DNA from: Glandiceps talaboti
Taxonomy: Eukaryota > Hemichordata > Enteropneusta > Spengelidae
Length of the DNA stretch: 60,000 nucleotides
Reading direction: 5' to 3'
Assembly: GCF_964340395.1 (NCBI RefSeq)
Contig: NC_135556.1
Location: 19,586,142 to 19,646,141, forward strand
Both the position numbers and the translations under genes were made by a program. This document shows, piece after piece, positions 12,143-22,866 of the stretch (within the stretch, counting starts at the first letter, position 1; each line of letters opens with the position of its first letter). Under the pieces are notes generated by a model. It saw nothing but the letters and a program-made list of their open reading frames with translations, searched no databases and was not told where the DNA came from.

Positions 12143-12530
12143 AAATTCAAGACTAAGACTTGATGTGATTGGTCAGTGATATCACAGATCAAATCAAGAT
12201 TAAGACTCAATGTGATTGGTCAGTGATATCACAGATAAAATCAAGACTAACAATCGATGTGATTGGTCAGTGATATCACAGATCAAATCCAGACTAAGAC
12301 TTGACATGATTGGTCAGTTATATCACAGATCACATCAAGACTAAGACTTGATGTGATTGGTCAGTGATATCACAGATCACATCAAGACTAAGACTTGATG
12401 TGATTGGTCAGTGCTATCACAGATCACATCAAGACTAAGACATGATATGATTGGTCAGTGATATCACAGATCAAAATAAAGACTAAGACTAGATGTGATT
12501 GGTCAATGATGTCATGATCACATCATAAAA
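12143..12530. repeat. Minisatellite, 47-bp unit with a TGATTGGTCAG core
   Basis: About eight copies of AAGACTAAGACTTGATGTGA followed by TTGGTCAGTGATATCACAGA and TCAAATC. The minus strand of each unit reads CTGACCAATCA, a good CCAAT-box context. The last copies are more diverged. Confidence 0.94.
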
Positions 12531-13114
12531 GTATTGTCAATTTTAAGGTTACCATTCGGTATTTAAAGAAATATTAAGATTTCTCATTTCGGTAAAATTT
12601 GTGAAAGTGAAAGTCAATGATAGTAATGATGAGGTTTTAATGCAGATAGTGATAACAACAATAGAGGAGTCATAATAATAAATAGTCAATGTATGGCATA
12701 ATTCAACCCCTAACATAGAAAAACCAACTCATTAAACAAATTTAACATCAACAAAAATACTTGAAATGACGATGGATCTAAAAAACCAAGTCAGGATAAC
12801 GTATCTTTTCTATTATGATTCCTCTCATTTAAAATTAACACTTTGAGATCCATAGTGTTATTTTTTTCAACTGATCTTGCTTGGCGACACACTATTTTCT
12901 GGTTTCTATTCACATAGTTATGTGCTTACAGATGACACTTTGCCAATCAATAACTTTAGGCTTATATATGTCACAGAATGGCACATTACATTTTTTCAGT
13001 ATTTCGTTTTTTTATATTTGCGTAAATTTTAGTGGCTTGTCGTACCACGTAACACTTCTTCTCAGTGCAACTGTTTGCAAATACATGCAAATTTTGGGGC
13101 CAATCACAAGATTT
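12531..13114. other. Unassigned sequence immediately 3' of the cyclase stop
   Basis: AT-rich sequence directly downstream of the cyclase reading frame. It would be 3' UTR if the stop at 13115 is real, or intron if the weak donor at 13140 is used. I found no further cyclase C2b-like exon and no convincing minus-strand AATAAA close to the stop. Confidence 0.4.
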
Positions 13115-14893
13115 TCAGGTGTCAATGTTGTCTTTTTTACCAATGAGTAAGTACGTCATCATCTCACCTTTCCCCTTCACAACAATCTTACCACGTTCTT
13201 CAAACTCAAAGAAAGGACTTAGAATTTCATGGGATGACTCGCTGACCTGTATGCGACCAGGTACACCCGTTGAGTCCATTCGACTGGCAATGTTGACGGT
13301 GTCGCCCCATATATCGTACAGGAGTTTGGTTGTGCCTATAACACCTGCTGTGACATCACCGTGGTTGTATCCAATGCGTAGAACAAAATTGAATGCTTTC
13401 ATCGTCATGTTGAGCACTTCCTCGTTAAATTGTTGGACAGCGTTCATCATGTCGACGCTGAATTCCATTAGCGTGACTAAGTCTGTATGCGGTTGTTTGC
13501 TGCTTCTCTTATCAGCTGGACAAAGACCCGATGCTGCCATGAAAGTACTTCCTATTGTCTTGATCTTTTCTACTGAATGGTACTTCTTTCTGTCTAGTAG
13601 CTGGTCAAAGTCACTAATCACCTCATTTAACACGCGGATACACTCTTTCCCGCCTTCGTAATTCTCTTCATAAAACTCATTAAAATTAATAATACTACAG
13701 AAAACGACTCCTACGTCTGTGTGGTTTTTAGAATACATGGACACTTTCTTTAACTGTTCCGAGACATGTTGAGGAATAATATTATGAAGTAACCAATCAG
13801 CCTGCTCTTTAAGAATCTGTATTTTGTGTTTGTCGTCCTCTGCCTCTATGTCGCCGTTAAAATTGAGTCGATACGAGATTTCAAACTCCCGGTTCAGGAA
13901 CCAGACTAGTATGAGTAGCAGCAGGATATCTAGGATCATCTCCGTACCAATTCGATTGGAGCCTTCAAATATTCCCGGTTCCAGAGCAGTCCATGGAATG
14001 CTGTAGGTAGAAGTCTCATTCTTGGTCGAGTTGTTAAAATCTATTGTACCCGTTGTAACATTGTCTACACTATCGTCTGGATTAGAAACGCTGTTTGGGT
14101 CACAAACTTTGACATTCAGTAAAACCAAAAGAACCGTGCCACTAAGAATTGCCAGGACGCTCTTCATCCAGGAACTTAGTTGAACAAAATTACAGAAGTG
14201 AAGTAATGCAACAATTATCATATAGCAATAAAACCATGTGGTTTCCTCCATATCTCGTGATAGACATATGAAATTTGCATACACCGCTAAGACCGGTAGA
14301 CTGATGAGCAGTGCACCGAGGATGTGTCGCGCATACCATTTACCGAAGAACATCATGACTTTATCGGTGCATGTAAGTATGTGACAAGTATACAATGCAT
14401 CCCTGATAACAACGACCAATATAATAACTTCAAGAAGATATGTTATCGGGAAAAAAATCAGCCAGGGAAGTTCCCGTTCAAACACAAGAAAACATCCTAT
14501 GGACATCAATGTGTACACTATAAATGCCAACACAACATCAAATGCTGTGTTCCATTTGGGTGATGATATCGTCTCCCTGTTTTGACATCCAGTGGGTTCG
14601 TATTGGGACCGATATAGTTCCTCCACATAGGGATCTAGAAAGTTCAAGGTCAAGTTATTGATTGGTGGCTTGAAGAAGTATTCCTGGTTGCTCTCATCTT
14701 CTTGGATACATTTGACAAGCTGGATGTCTGATTGTTGATTGACGTCCATCCTCCGTATGATGGTGTTTGTAAACTGTGGTTGTACATCAGGTGGTCTTTC
14801 TGCCAACATGTCCATCACTGAGGGGGTACGGCTAGGCCCAAGGCTACCATTCTCTGGTTTCAGGAGTGTCACTGACTTGGGTTCTGCCATGTC
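13115..14893 (-). CDS. ADCY9: Adenylyl cyclase type 9 homologue, exon with second TM bundle and C2 catalytic domain
   Basis: Membrane adenylyl cyclase converting ATP to cAMP; this exon encodes the C-terminal half. A splice acceptor (AG at 14895-14894 after a T-rich tract) opens the exon with GAC then ATG; numbering here is from that Met. Residues 66-86 hold the type-9 signature YFFKPPIN and LNFLD. Six hydrophobic segments lie near 117-136, 141-163, 188-208, 219-238, 242-262 and 313-332, with N-glycosylation sequons at 277, 286, 287 and 291 in the loop before the last. The C2 domain (about 390-582) has FYEENYEGGKEC, Lys444 and Asp526 (adenine contacts), Asn533 and Arg537 (catalytic) and Lys572 (phosphate contact). 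Similarity along the whole length to vertebrate AC9 is clear. The frame stops 19 residues after the VKGKG motif. Either this is a short C terminus or a weak GT donor at 13140-13139 (exon end 13141) leads to an unseen exon. The Met is internal, not the protein start. Confidence 0.95.
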   Translation of the reverse strand, partial: DMAEPKSVTLLKPENGSLGPSRTPSVMDMLAERPPDVQPQFTNTIIRRMDVNQQSDIQLVKCIQEDESNQEYFFKPPINNLTLNFLDPYVEELYRSQYEPTGCQNRETISSPKWNTAFDVVLAFIVYTLMSIGCFLVFERELPWLIFFPITYLLEVIILVVVIRDALYTCHILTCTDKVMMFFGKWYARHILGALLISLPVLAVYANFICLSRDMEETTWFYCYMIIVALLHFCNFVQLSSWMKSVLAILSGTVLLVLLNVKVCDPNSVSNPDDSVDNVTTGTIDFNNSTKNETSTYSIPWTALEPGIFEGSNRIGTEMILDILLLLILVWFLNREFEISYRLNFNGDIEAEDDKHKIQILKEQADWLLHNIIPQHVSEQLKKVSMYSKNHTDVGVVFCSIINFNEFYEENYEGGKECIRVLNEVISDFDQLLDRKKYHSVEKIKTIGSTFMAASGLCPADKRSSKQPHTDLVTLMEFSVDMMNAVQQFNEEVLNMTMKAFNFVLRIGYNHGDVTAGVIGTTKLLYDIWGDTVNIASRMDSTGVPGRIQVSESSHEILSPFFEFEERGKIVVKGKGEMMTYLLIGKKDNIDT

Positions 14894-16020
14894 CTAATGA
14901 AAAAATATTAACAAAATTGTATATGATTTTTATCGCACGTGTATGTATCAGAGTTACATAAATTTACATGTTGTCACACTTGTTCCATAAAATTTTGGTT
15001 CATTTCAAATTACAAACCAGAAAAATCAAGGTGTGAATCACTGATATGTAAACAATAATAATTAGGATTTTGACTATCACATGCTTAATTGCATGTCAGA
15101 ATTTTGTCAAGACATTACACTTGTTGTACTCTACTAGGATAACGTCACACATGGTGCTGGAACTGAACACTTTTTGCATAATTGTGTGCATAGTAAATAG
15201 TCATATAAAAACTAATCCAGCATTGGTTTACTGAGATGACATGCCCTGCCTGAGCCATATCAAAATGCTTCATTGTTGCGTTGTTTCCTTGCGACAAAGT
15301 TTGGGTAGACCTCAGTGCTGAACAGATAGCCTACCAAAGCATCTTTGTATACACTGAAGTAATACTGATTTCAAAAGCTCAAGTAAACCTGATTTCAAAA
15401 GCTCACTTTGTTTCATTACTGACAGACAAAGATTTGTGAAATAGAAATGAACAAATTTTAACTATTGAAGGTGATCATTTTAGTATGATTCAAATAATGC
15501 TATTTCAAAATTGTTTTACTGCTGTCGGTGTGGTTAGTTTATGCTGCAGGCTGGTCATGGTAGCAAGTACATAAAAGGCATGCATTTCAGAATTCAGCTG
15601 CATATTCATAAACAAAAACATATACTGTTTTGATTAATTAATGATCTAGATGACCCTAGGAACATCACCACATGCTGCAACTATAGTACTTAATCGATTT
15701 CCCATGAATTTTTCTGACTAAGATTTTTTATGAAAAATTTCCATTTTTTACCTAAATCACACATCTATGGTGTGGTGTAGTCATTTTGATTTGAACAATT
15801 CCACTACTAGACAGCAATGTCCCCACCACTAACTTAATGCAAGACTTTCGAAGAACCAAACTCAATTTTCTAAGAATTTCTGAGAGTAGTTTGAATTTTA
15901 GGACTTTTTGTGGAAAGCATAAAAAATTTTTGTCTGGATTGTTTTGATTTTTACCCTTTGTACAGTTCTGTCATGATAAAGTTTCATAACACCCTCTTTT
16001 CTTCACAAGTTTAGGCTTAC
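14894..16020 (-). other. Intron between the C1b and C2 exons of the cyclase
   Basis: A 1,127-bp GT-AG intron in phase 0. The donor is GTAAGC at 16020-16015. The acceptor is a T-rich stretch ending CATTAG at 14899-14894. The interior is AT-rich unique sequence with no recognisable repeat array. Confidence 0.88.
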
Positions 16021-16448
16021 CTGCATTTCAATGTGATTACTGGCAGTTTTTCTAGCTTTCTGTTTCTTTTTGTACACAGGTGTCCCACCATCATGATCAT
16101 TTAGTAATGGAGAGTTGGTGTTACTGCTGCATTTCATTGAACTGTTAGCCGACTTGGGCGAATTAGGTGTACTCTCCATATCTTTACTAGAATCATCATC
16201 ATTCATCTCCTCCTCTCCCTCTTCCAGCTCCCCTTGCTCCTCCTGTTCCTTGTCCACTTCTCCTCTCAGTGGATCAGTAACTTTTGGACTCTCATTACCC
16301 TTGCTGTCACCACCCCCACCAGATTCTCTGGTAGAGACATTCTGTGAGGAGCCTGTGTCTACTTTGTCCTGGTATGTCTTCATTCTCTGTTCTCTCTGGT
16401 CAGGTGTATGTGGTTTAGCACGGGCAACGATAAAGAAGGTTTTCACAC
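16021..16448 (-). CDS. ADCY9: Adenylyl cyclase type 9 homologue, C1b linker exon
   Basis: This exon joins the end of the C1a catalytic domain to the second membrane bundle. The acceptor AG at 16450-16449 follows a long pyrimidine tract and the donor is CAG|GTAAGC (16020-16015). It opens at codon position 2, so the preceding intron is phase 1. The exon carries 142 full codons and ends in phase 0, reading directly into the Asp-Met of the next exon. The first residues, VKTFFIVARAK, align with the end of C1a in AC9 (GLKTYLISGQRAK in vertebrates). The rest looks disordered: a Gly/Ser-rich stretch (residues 40-52), a run of Glu/Asp (65-89), Ser/Pro/Asn-rich sequence (91-115) and a basic patch KKKQKARK (126-133). 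It resembles no other cyclase C1b closely, as expected for this fast-evolving linker. Both boundaries are read from sequence; expression was not tested. Confidence 0.9.
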
Positions 16449-16860
16449 CTACCAAAGCAAACAAAATAAACAATTCTATGTTACTGAAAGTCTCTAAAAC
16501 TTCACCAAGTCTTACATAGAACATCGGCATCAAACATGACATTGGTGTGTCAGCAACTAGGAACAATAATTTGTCACACACCATACATGTAAATATTTGC
16601 GTGTTTTGCTTAGGTAAACTTCATAAATGAATAATTATGGACAACAAATATGTGATGTGTATTTGACATGAATGTACACATGAGCCAATCATATTTTCTC
16701 ACTCTCGTATTTGTCTTGTCCTATGTACAAATTCATGATACTTTTTATGATACTTTTTATTAAACACTTTACACAGAAAACTTTATTATTCAGTCAATCC
16801 CATTTGGAAACAGTAGTCTGCTAAGACTAGATCATACAAAATGATACTGCTCTCAATGAC
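16449..16860. other. Intron upstream of the C1b exon, proximal part
   Basis: Sequence 5' of the C1b exon on the minus strand. It holds the pyrimidine-rich acceptor tract (16451-16480) and otherwise AT-rich unique sequence. The open frame through it is intronic read-through of the exon frame. Confidence 0.6.
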
Positions 16861-17090
16861 ATGGATGAGTCAACTGCCTTCAGTGCTGGAAATTAATACA
16901 CTGCAGTGCCCTCAACGAAGCAGTGTGGAAATTAATATACTGCCCTCAACGGCATAAATGAGTCAACTGCCTTCAGGAGTGAAAATTAATATGCTGCCCT
17001 CAACGACATGAATGAGTCAACTGCTTCAGGAGTGAAAATTAATATGCTGCCCTCAACAACATGGATGAGTCAGATCTCTATCAGTTGTGG
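16860..17090. repeat. Degenerate tandem repeat, about 55-65-bp unit
   Basis: About four copies containing ATGAGTCAACTGCCTTCAG, AAATTAATA and CTGCCCTCAACG. Confidence 0.8.
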
Positions 17091-17984
17091 AAACTAATAT
17101 TATACTCTTCAAAAGGTTCTGTTTGGGTATTTTTTAATAATCTTTGGGATTTGGTATTTCATCACTTATAATGTATAATCTCTTTGTACTGAATCTTAAA
17201 TGTAACATTGTAATATATAATGAACCTACATGGTATGAAAACATCATTTTTGAAGTAATATACTTTTTTTTAGTGATTTGACAAAAAAAATTTCAATCAT
17301 CTCATCAGCTTTTTCATGATGTGTCTAAAATGGTCTAAAAGCAGAGAATCAAGAAAGAGCAAGATTACAACAAACAAATATTTTGGTTGAGGCTTATATG
17401 TAAGCACTGAAGCTTCTAGCTTCTATTTCCAGCCTTTCACATACATATAACGTCCATGTCATTCACAAAAAAATTTGAAATTTTCTATTTTTAACAACAA
17501 TCTTTTTCATTATTTTCACCTCGATGGTATTAAATTTCTTTTGATACATAGCTGCCTGTTTAAAATATGAATTCACAAACAAGTATATCACACAGTGTGT
17601 ACTATCCATTTTCAGTAAAACAAAAATATACTTGAAAAAAATACTTCAAAGATTATGTAATATGATCTTTCATACTAAGTAGGCAGGAACTACAGTAGTG
17701 AGGTGTTATTTCTGTAAGAAACTGCTACAGGTGACACATTTTCAGTGAATGATATTGAAAGGAATTGGTCTATTTGAAGGATACTAGTATTACATTTTGG
17801 CTTTATAGACTGAATTGATGGCAATTAGGCAAGTACTACACATCACACATTACTAAATGCCAAGTGTACATGCTGACTATCTAGTGGAAATAGTGTCTAA
17901 AGACAAGTCTTTGCCCTGTTTTTAGTTGGTTTAGCCTTACATCAACTAAATTCACTATCACATTTACAAGACAAGTTGCAGCAC
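17091..17984. other. AT-rich non-coding stretch, probably intronic to the cyclase
   Basis: No exon or array recognised. Confidence 0.35.
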
Positions 17985-18475
17985 TCATGGCTGTGACAAG
18001 GTAATTCGCTACATTCATGACTGTATTACATTGATTCACAAGTCAAATTGCAGCATTGCACTGACAGGACAATTTGCTACATTACATTGACAAGGTAATT
18101 TGCAGTATTCGTGGCTGTAATACACTGACAAGGCAATTTGCTACATTACACTGACAAGGCAATTTGCTACATTACATTGGCAAGACAATTTGCTACATTA
18201 CATTGACAAGGTAATTTGCAGTATTCATGGCTGTAATACATTGTCAAGGCAAGTTGCTACATTACATTGACAAGGCAATTTGCAGTATTCATGGCTATTA
18301 TTACTGTAACATTGATTCACAAGGCAATTTGCAGCATTGCGCTATATTTATATCATACAAGGCAATATGCTGCATTCATGGCTATCATTACATTGATTCA
18401 CAGAGCAATTTGCCGCCCTCATGCTACATTATGCAAGGCAATTTGCAGCACTCACGGCTGTATTACATTACCAAT
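17985..18475. repeat. Degenerate tandem repeat, about 25-50-bp units
   Basis: Many diverged copies of TTGACAAGGCAATTTGC followed by TACATTACA or AGTATTCATGGCTGT. Unit length varies. Confidence 0.8.
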
Positions 18476-19147
18476 AAAACACAATTATATTTACATCATT
18501 TCCACTTTCTTTTTTTGCAGTTTCAAATTTTAAATGAGGATCATATGGTTTGCCTACATTAAACGTACTTGTACAAATTAGTATATGTATGTACATAATA
18601 AACACCCATATGTTCATACATTAGGACCTGCATTGTTATATTTCTCACTTGTTAGACCAAACTTCTTACATCTTAACTGTAGCAATATTACCTTCCTTCC
18701 ACTACAATTTAAAATTCAATATTGCCATGGTAACATAACTTGGAGGTTTCAAATTTCAACCTGTGCAGTCTTTCAACATCACACACCTAGACAATTTAAA
18801 ATTGAAAGTTACCATCATTCTACTTCTACTTAGCACCACCACCTAAGGTGTTGATGACTAGACTACACTTAAAGCTCTGTATAACAGAAAGTAACTATAT
18901 TTCGCCATCCAGATGTCATGTTTTAAAACATGGATTTTATTGCTGATAAAAAACAATCAGATAAATAAATGGAAAAGGACCAGACATCTGAATTCTTCAT
19001 TCATATTTCAAGAGACTGCTTCTCAATGTTTTAACATTTTATATGATAACCTCACAAACATAGGGCTGAATTTCTTACTATCCATCGATAAATGTATGTA
19101 CAATGTTCTTTGCTAATGTGGTACTAACATAGATCTGAGTTGCATTT
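18476..19147. other. Non-coding stretch with an X-box-like site
   Basis: No gene recognised. ATTGCCATGGTAAC at 18721-18734 differs by one base from a symmetric RFX X-box. Functional meaning unknown. Confidence 0.3.
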
Positions 19148-19716
19148 CTCTATTCCTGTTTTGGTAGCCATGTCTGGTGAATCCTAATATAGGAATACCC
19201 AAGTTATTCTATTCCTGTTTTGGTAGCCATGTCTGGTGATTCCTAATCTAGGAATACCCAAGTTATTCTATTCCTGTTTTGGTAGCCATGTCTGGTGATT
19301 CCTAATATAGGAATACCAAAGTTATTCTATTCCTGTTTTGGTAGCCATGTCTGGTGATTCCTAATATAGGAATACCAAAGTTATTCTATTCCTGTTTTGG
19401 TAGCCATGTCTGGTGATTCCTAATATAGGAATACCCAAGTTATTCTATTCCTGTTTTGGTAGCCATGTCTGGTGATTCCTAATACAGGAATACCCAAGTT
19501 ATTCTATTCCTTTTTTGGTAGCCATGTCTGGTGATTCCTAATATAGGAATACCCAAGTTATTCTATTCCTGATTTGGTAGCCATGTCTGGTGATTCCTAA
19601 TATAGGAATACCCAAGTTATTCTATTCCTGTTTTGGTAGCCATATCTGGTGATTCCTAATATAGGAATACCCAAGTTATTCTATTCCTGTTTTGGTAGCC
19701 ATGTCTGGTGATTCCT
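19148..19716. repeat. Highly homogeneous minisatellite, 59-bp unit
   Basis: About 9.6 copies of a 59-bp unit containing ATTCCTGTTTTGGTAGCCAT, GTCTGGTGATTCCTAATATA and GGAATACCCAAGTT. Copies differ by about one to three bases. ATTCCTA-ATA-TAGGAAT in each unit is a perfect small stem-loop. Confidence 0.97.
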
Positions 19717-20891
19717 GCACACACCTGTATTTGTTCATTTTTATCATAGTGATACATGTAGGTAGGGTCGCGTATCCACTTGTTCTTTTGAGGGTTATGA
19801 CCTCTCTGTTGGTTTTAGCTATTTTGTAAACTGATTTTATGCCATTTTGAAGTATTGCTGTAAAACTACATGGAGGTCAAAGGTCAACAAGTATAAACTA
19901 AGCAGAGTAATATCTGTCAGTTATACATTTTCGAAACTGTGACTATTTTAAAGATATTGCTTGCACATTTACATTTTGTAAAGAGTACTGCTTGTGGGTT
20001 TTGGTCCATCAGATCAATTTTGACTCTCTGTTGTCCTTGTACTAGTACTACACACAGCCACATATAATAAGCCTGTCAAAATATTGAGGAATGGTCAAGA
20101 TCAAATTGTTTCCAGTAGAAAAATATGAAATAAAATCCTCCTTTCAAAACGATAACACTGATTGTCCTAGTTTCTCGCATCAAGTTCAGCATTCTAGGCA
20201 CAGCTTTTTCTCAGAAAATGATGCAGTGATTACCATATTTCTTTTCTTTTATAATGCCCACAGTGGAGATGCCATCTTGGATGACCTTTTTAGATGGGAG
20301 ACCCTCTGATTAAATTCGTCAACGTTACCATGGATATTCCTGTGGTTGTGATGAAGGATGTACAGGACTAGCACACTAAACAAGCTGTAGTAACTAGCAC
20401 TCATCAATTTTATTGTTGATTGTGACATATCAATGAGTCTTGAATACTCAATACATGTACATTTACACGGTAAACTGTAACACTGATATCATCTGAGTTT
20501 TGCACAGCTTAGCTTTAATATCACAGTACATGTAATGTTGTAGTACGTCATTCTTCCAATGAGGAGGTAAGTACAACAATACATGAAAACTGCAGTAGCC
20601 AAAACTTCCTCTGCAAATACATATATATGTATATCTAAAGATCTATATACACAGTATAGTATACTGGTATTATCACATGCAATACAAGTATGTGCAGTTC
20701 TTACATTTATTGCAATGCTACTACTTAGGAAGACCTAGATGTGTTATGACAGCTCGACTGATCACGATGTAAAAACCACATGTATCATTATCAAATGGCT
20801 TTTCACTTGATGTGGCCATCTGTAGCCATTACATCCATACTATATCTCCCTGTGTTTCCTTCAAGGAATTCTTTTGCTCACTTCAAAACAC
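19717..20891. other. AT-rich non-coding stretch
   Basis: No gene recognised. A 72-codon open frame at 20091-20309 (+) has no visible domain. Confidence 0.35.
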
Positions 20892-20950
20892 CAGAATGAA
20901 CAATAGTCTGTGACGAGTGAGGAACTCTATGGGAATCATGTGTGCGCGCG

Positions 20951-21021
<71 letters not shown>

Positions 21022-21248
21022 GAATATGACTTTATGAGTGATCTATCAGAAGTTGTATTGAAGGAATATATCACTGGAAATGTACAAAAGTCATGATGAA
21101 AATTTTGACTATATTTGCAAGGTTTTCTTTGTCAATACAGACTGATCCAGTGTGTTTGGACAAAGTAACTTAATTGACTCTTCACTGAAGCAAATCATCT
21201 TTGAACACATCACCAACAACTTACAAATCCAGGGTACCACATAATTAA
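20892..21248 (+). repeat. Long inverted repeat, left arm (contains TG microsatellite)
   Basis: A 357-bp segment whose reverse complement is found at 24411-24807 with high identity. It runs from CAGAATG to GGTACCACATAATTA. A (TG)n tract at 20953-21017 lies at the matching position of the other arm. No terminal inverted repeats are visible within the arm itself. Confidence 0.9.
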
Positions 21249-21325
21249 CATTTCCATTTCTGATGACAAACTTTCACCAAAAAGCCTTCCCCTATGTATC
21301 AACTGGCTAGTTATTCATTGCATGT

Positions 21326-21512
21326 ATGCATACATACATACATACATACATACATACATACATACATACATACATACATACATACATACATACATACATA
21401 CATACATACATACACACACACACATATACATACATACATACATACATACATACATACATACATACATACATACATACATACATACATACATACAGTACAT
21501 ACATACACATAC
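21326..21512. repeat. (CATA)n microsatellite with short CA interruption
   Basis: About 187 bp of tetranucleotide repeat interrupted near 21413-21425 by CACACACACA. Open frames in several frames (YIHT or YVCM periods) are artefacts. Confidence 0.97.
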
Positions 21513-22508
21513 ATATAGTATTATGTTGTATATAGACTGCTTGACAGGACACTGACATGACTATATATGTATTGTAACACTACTGAAACCCCATTCAAAT
21601 GTTAGTATTGAAAGTGAAAATGAATTCCAATTTCAGTGTGAAAATAACAACAATCTCAGCTTTGCATGATAAGAGTGAAATCATACCATTGAGTACCCTT
21701 AGCAATGCAATTACTTACTAGCGCCAACTATTTTCACATTTCTAAGGAGCCTGTTAAAGTTTGCGTATAGATTATTTCACAATCCATAAATGCCATCTGC
21801 AACAGTAAAACCAATAATGATGCTGATGGATATATCCAAGGGCACGCCTTTTATTTTGCCTTGATAAATCTACTCATAATCCAGGTGCTTATTATTCTAC
21901 ATCATTCACAGATGAATCCCAGCTTAAATCGCACATATTTGGGTTTATGCATCTCTAGTCACACCTTTTAATGCAAGATTAAACACTGCATCTGTATCTT
22001 CTGTACTGTATTGCAATACTGTCTTCTCATTGTTTTCTCTGAGGCAATTTTTCAGTGAGCATTTTCGAAGAGTATTTGTCCTGATACAATTGTATCCACT
22101 CATACCACACAAAACAAAAGGAGTTTTAAACAAATTCTTGAAAAAGTAGCTGGCAAAACATTGCAGACTAGCTGGTTGTTTTAGGAAGCTACTAATTCAA
22201 TGGTGTTAATGTTGTTTCCCAATGTTTTTCATGCTCAAATATATATATCATGCAACAAAGGCATTACCTGAGACTTCAAGACTTTCTTATTTCAAGACCC
22301 TAAATTTTTACTTTGAGGTTCATTTCTTGTAACTTACTACCTGTGTTTCTGGAAGTTAGACGAATGGCTCTGGCATTGGCTGTTGCTATGGGCATGCCCA
22401 TGGTTGCTATGAACATTTGCATGATTAATGAACTTTACCAATTAAGGGAAATGCCAGGTAGCGTAGTTCAGAATTTTGCATTCTGATAAATGACCTTTGA
22501 ACTCCTAT

Positions 22509-22866
22509 GGTTCCAGTTACCTGACCCCACCTAGTTTTTCACTGCTGACCCTAATTTTTTTTTACGTATTTGAGAAAAAATGAAATAAATCCTGAAAAGT
22601 GTGGACTCTTGAAAGAAATAGTGGATGCGGAAACTAACATCAACTTAAAAAGACAACATAAACTGTTCTTCCGATCTGTAATGGCTTTTGGGAAGAAACC
22701 AATATCTCAGAGACCATATGGAAAACAACGGAAAACATAACTACCTGAACTTGACACTCACACAAGAAAAAAAAAATTGGTAAAAAATAATGAAAAAAAA
22801 TCTACCTACCCCACCTATTCTAAAATTGAGCGTAATCGGATAATAATAATTTTTTTTAAGCCTAAT
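22509..22866. repeat. Dispersed repeat family R2, copy 1
   Basis: About 358 bp, colinear with 31689-32042. Shared blocks are GGTTC-AGTTACC-GACCCC, CACCTAG-TTTTCACT, AGAAATAGTGGATGCG, ATCTGTAATGGCTTT, GAGACCAT-TGGAAAAC and TCTACCTACCCCACCTATTC. Both copies end in a T-run and AGGCCT/AAGCCT. Confidence 0.85.

Noticed and set aside
13065-13661. 198-codon plus-strand frame
   Set aside because: Antisense shadow of the cyclase C2 exon. The minus strand carries the conserved catalytic domain.
16115-16519. 134-codon plus-strand Ser-rich frame
   Set aside because: Antisense of the acidic and Ser-rich C1b exon, whose minus-strand splice sites and frame fit the cyclase.
16450-16584. N-terminal extension MVCDKLLFLVADTP of the C1b frame
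   Set aside because: Lies upstream of a strong pyrimidine tract and AG acceptor, and the cyclase similarity starts exactly after that acceptor. It is intronic.
19148-19716. CRISPR-like regular repeat array
   Set aside because: The whole 59-bp unit is repeated with no unique spacers, and the genome is a eukaryote's. It is a minisatellite.
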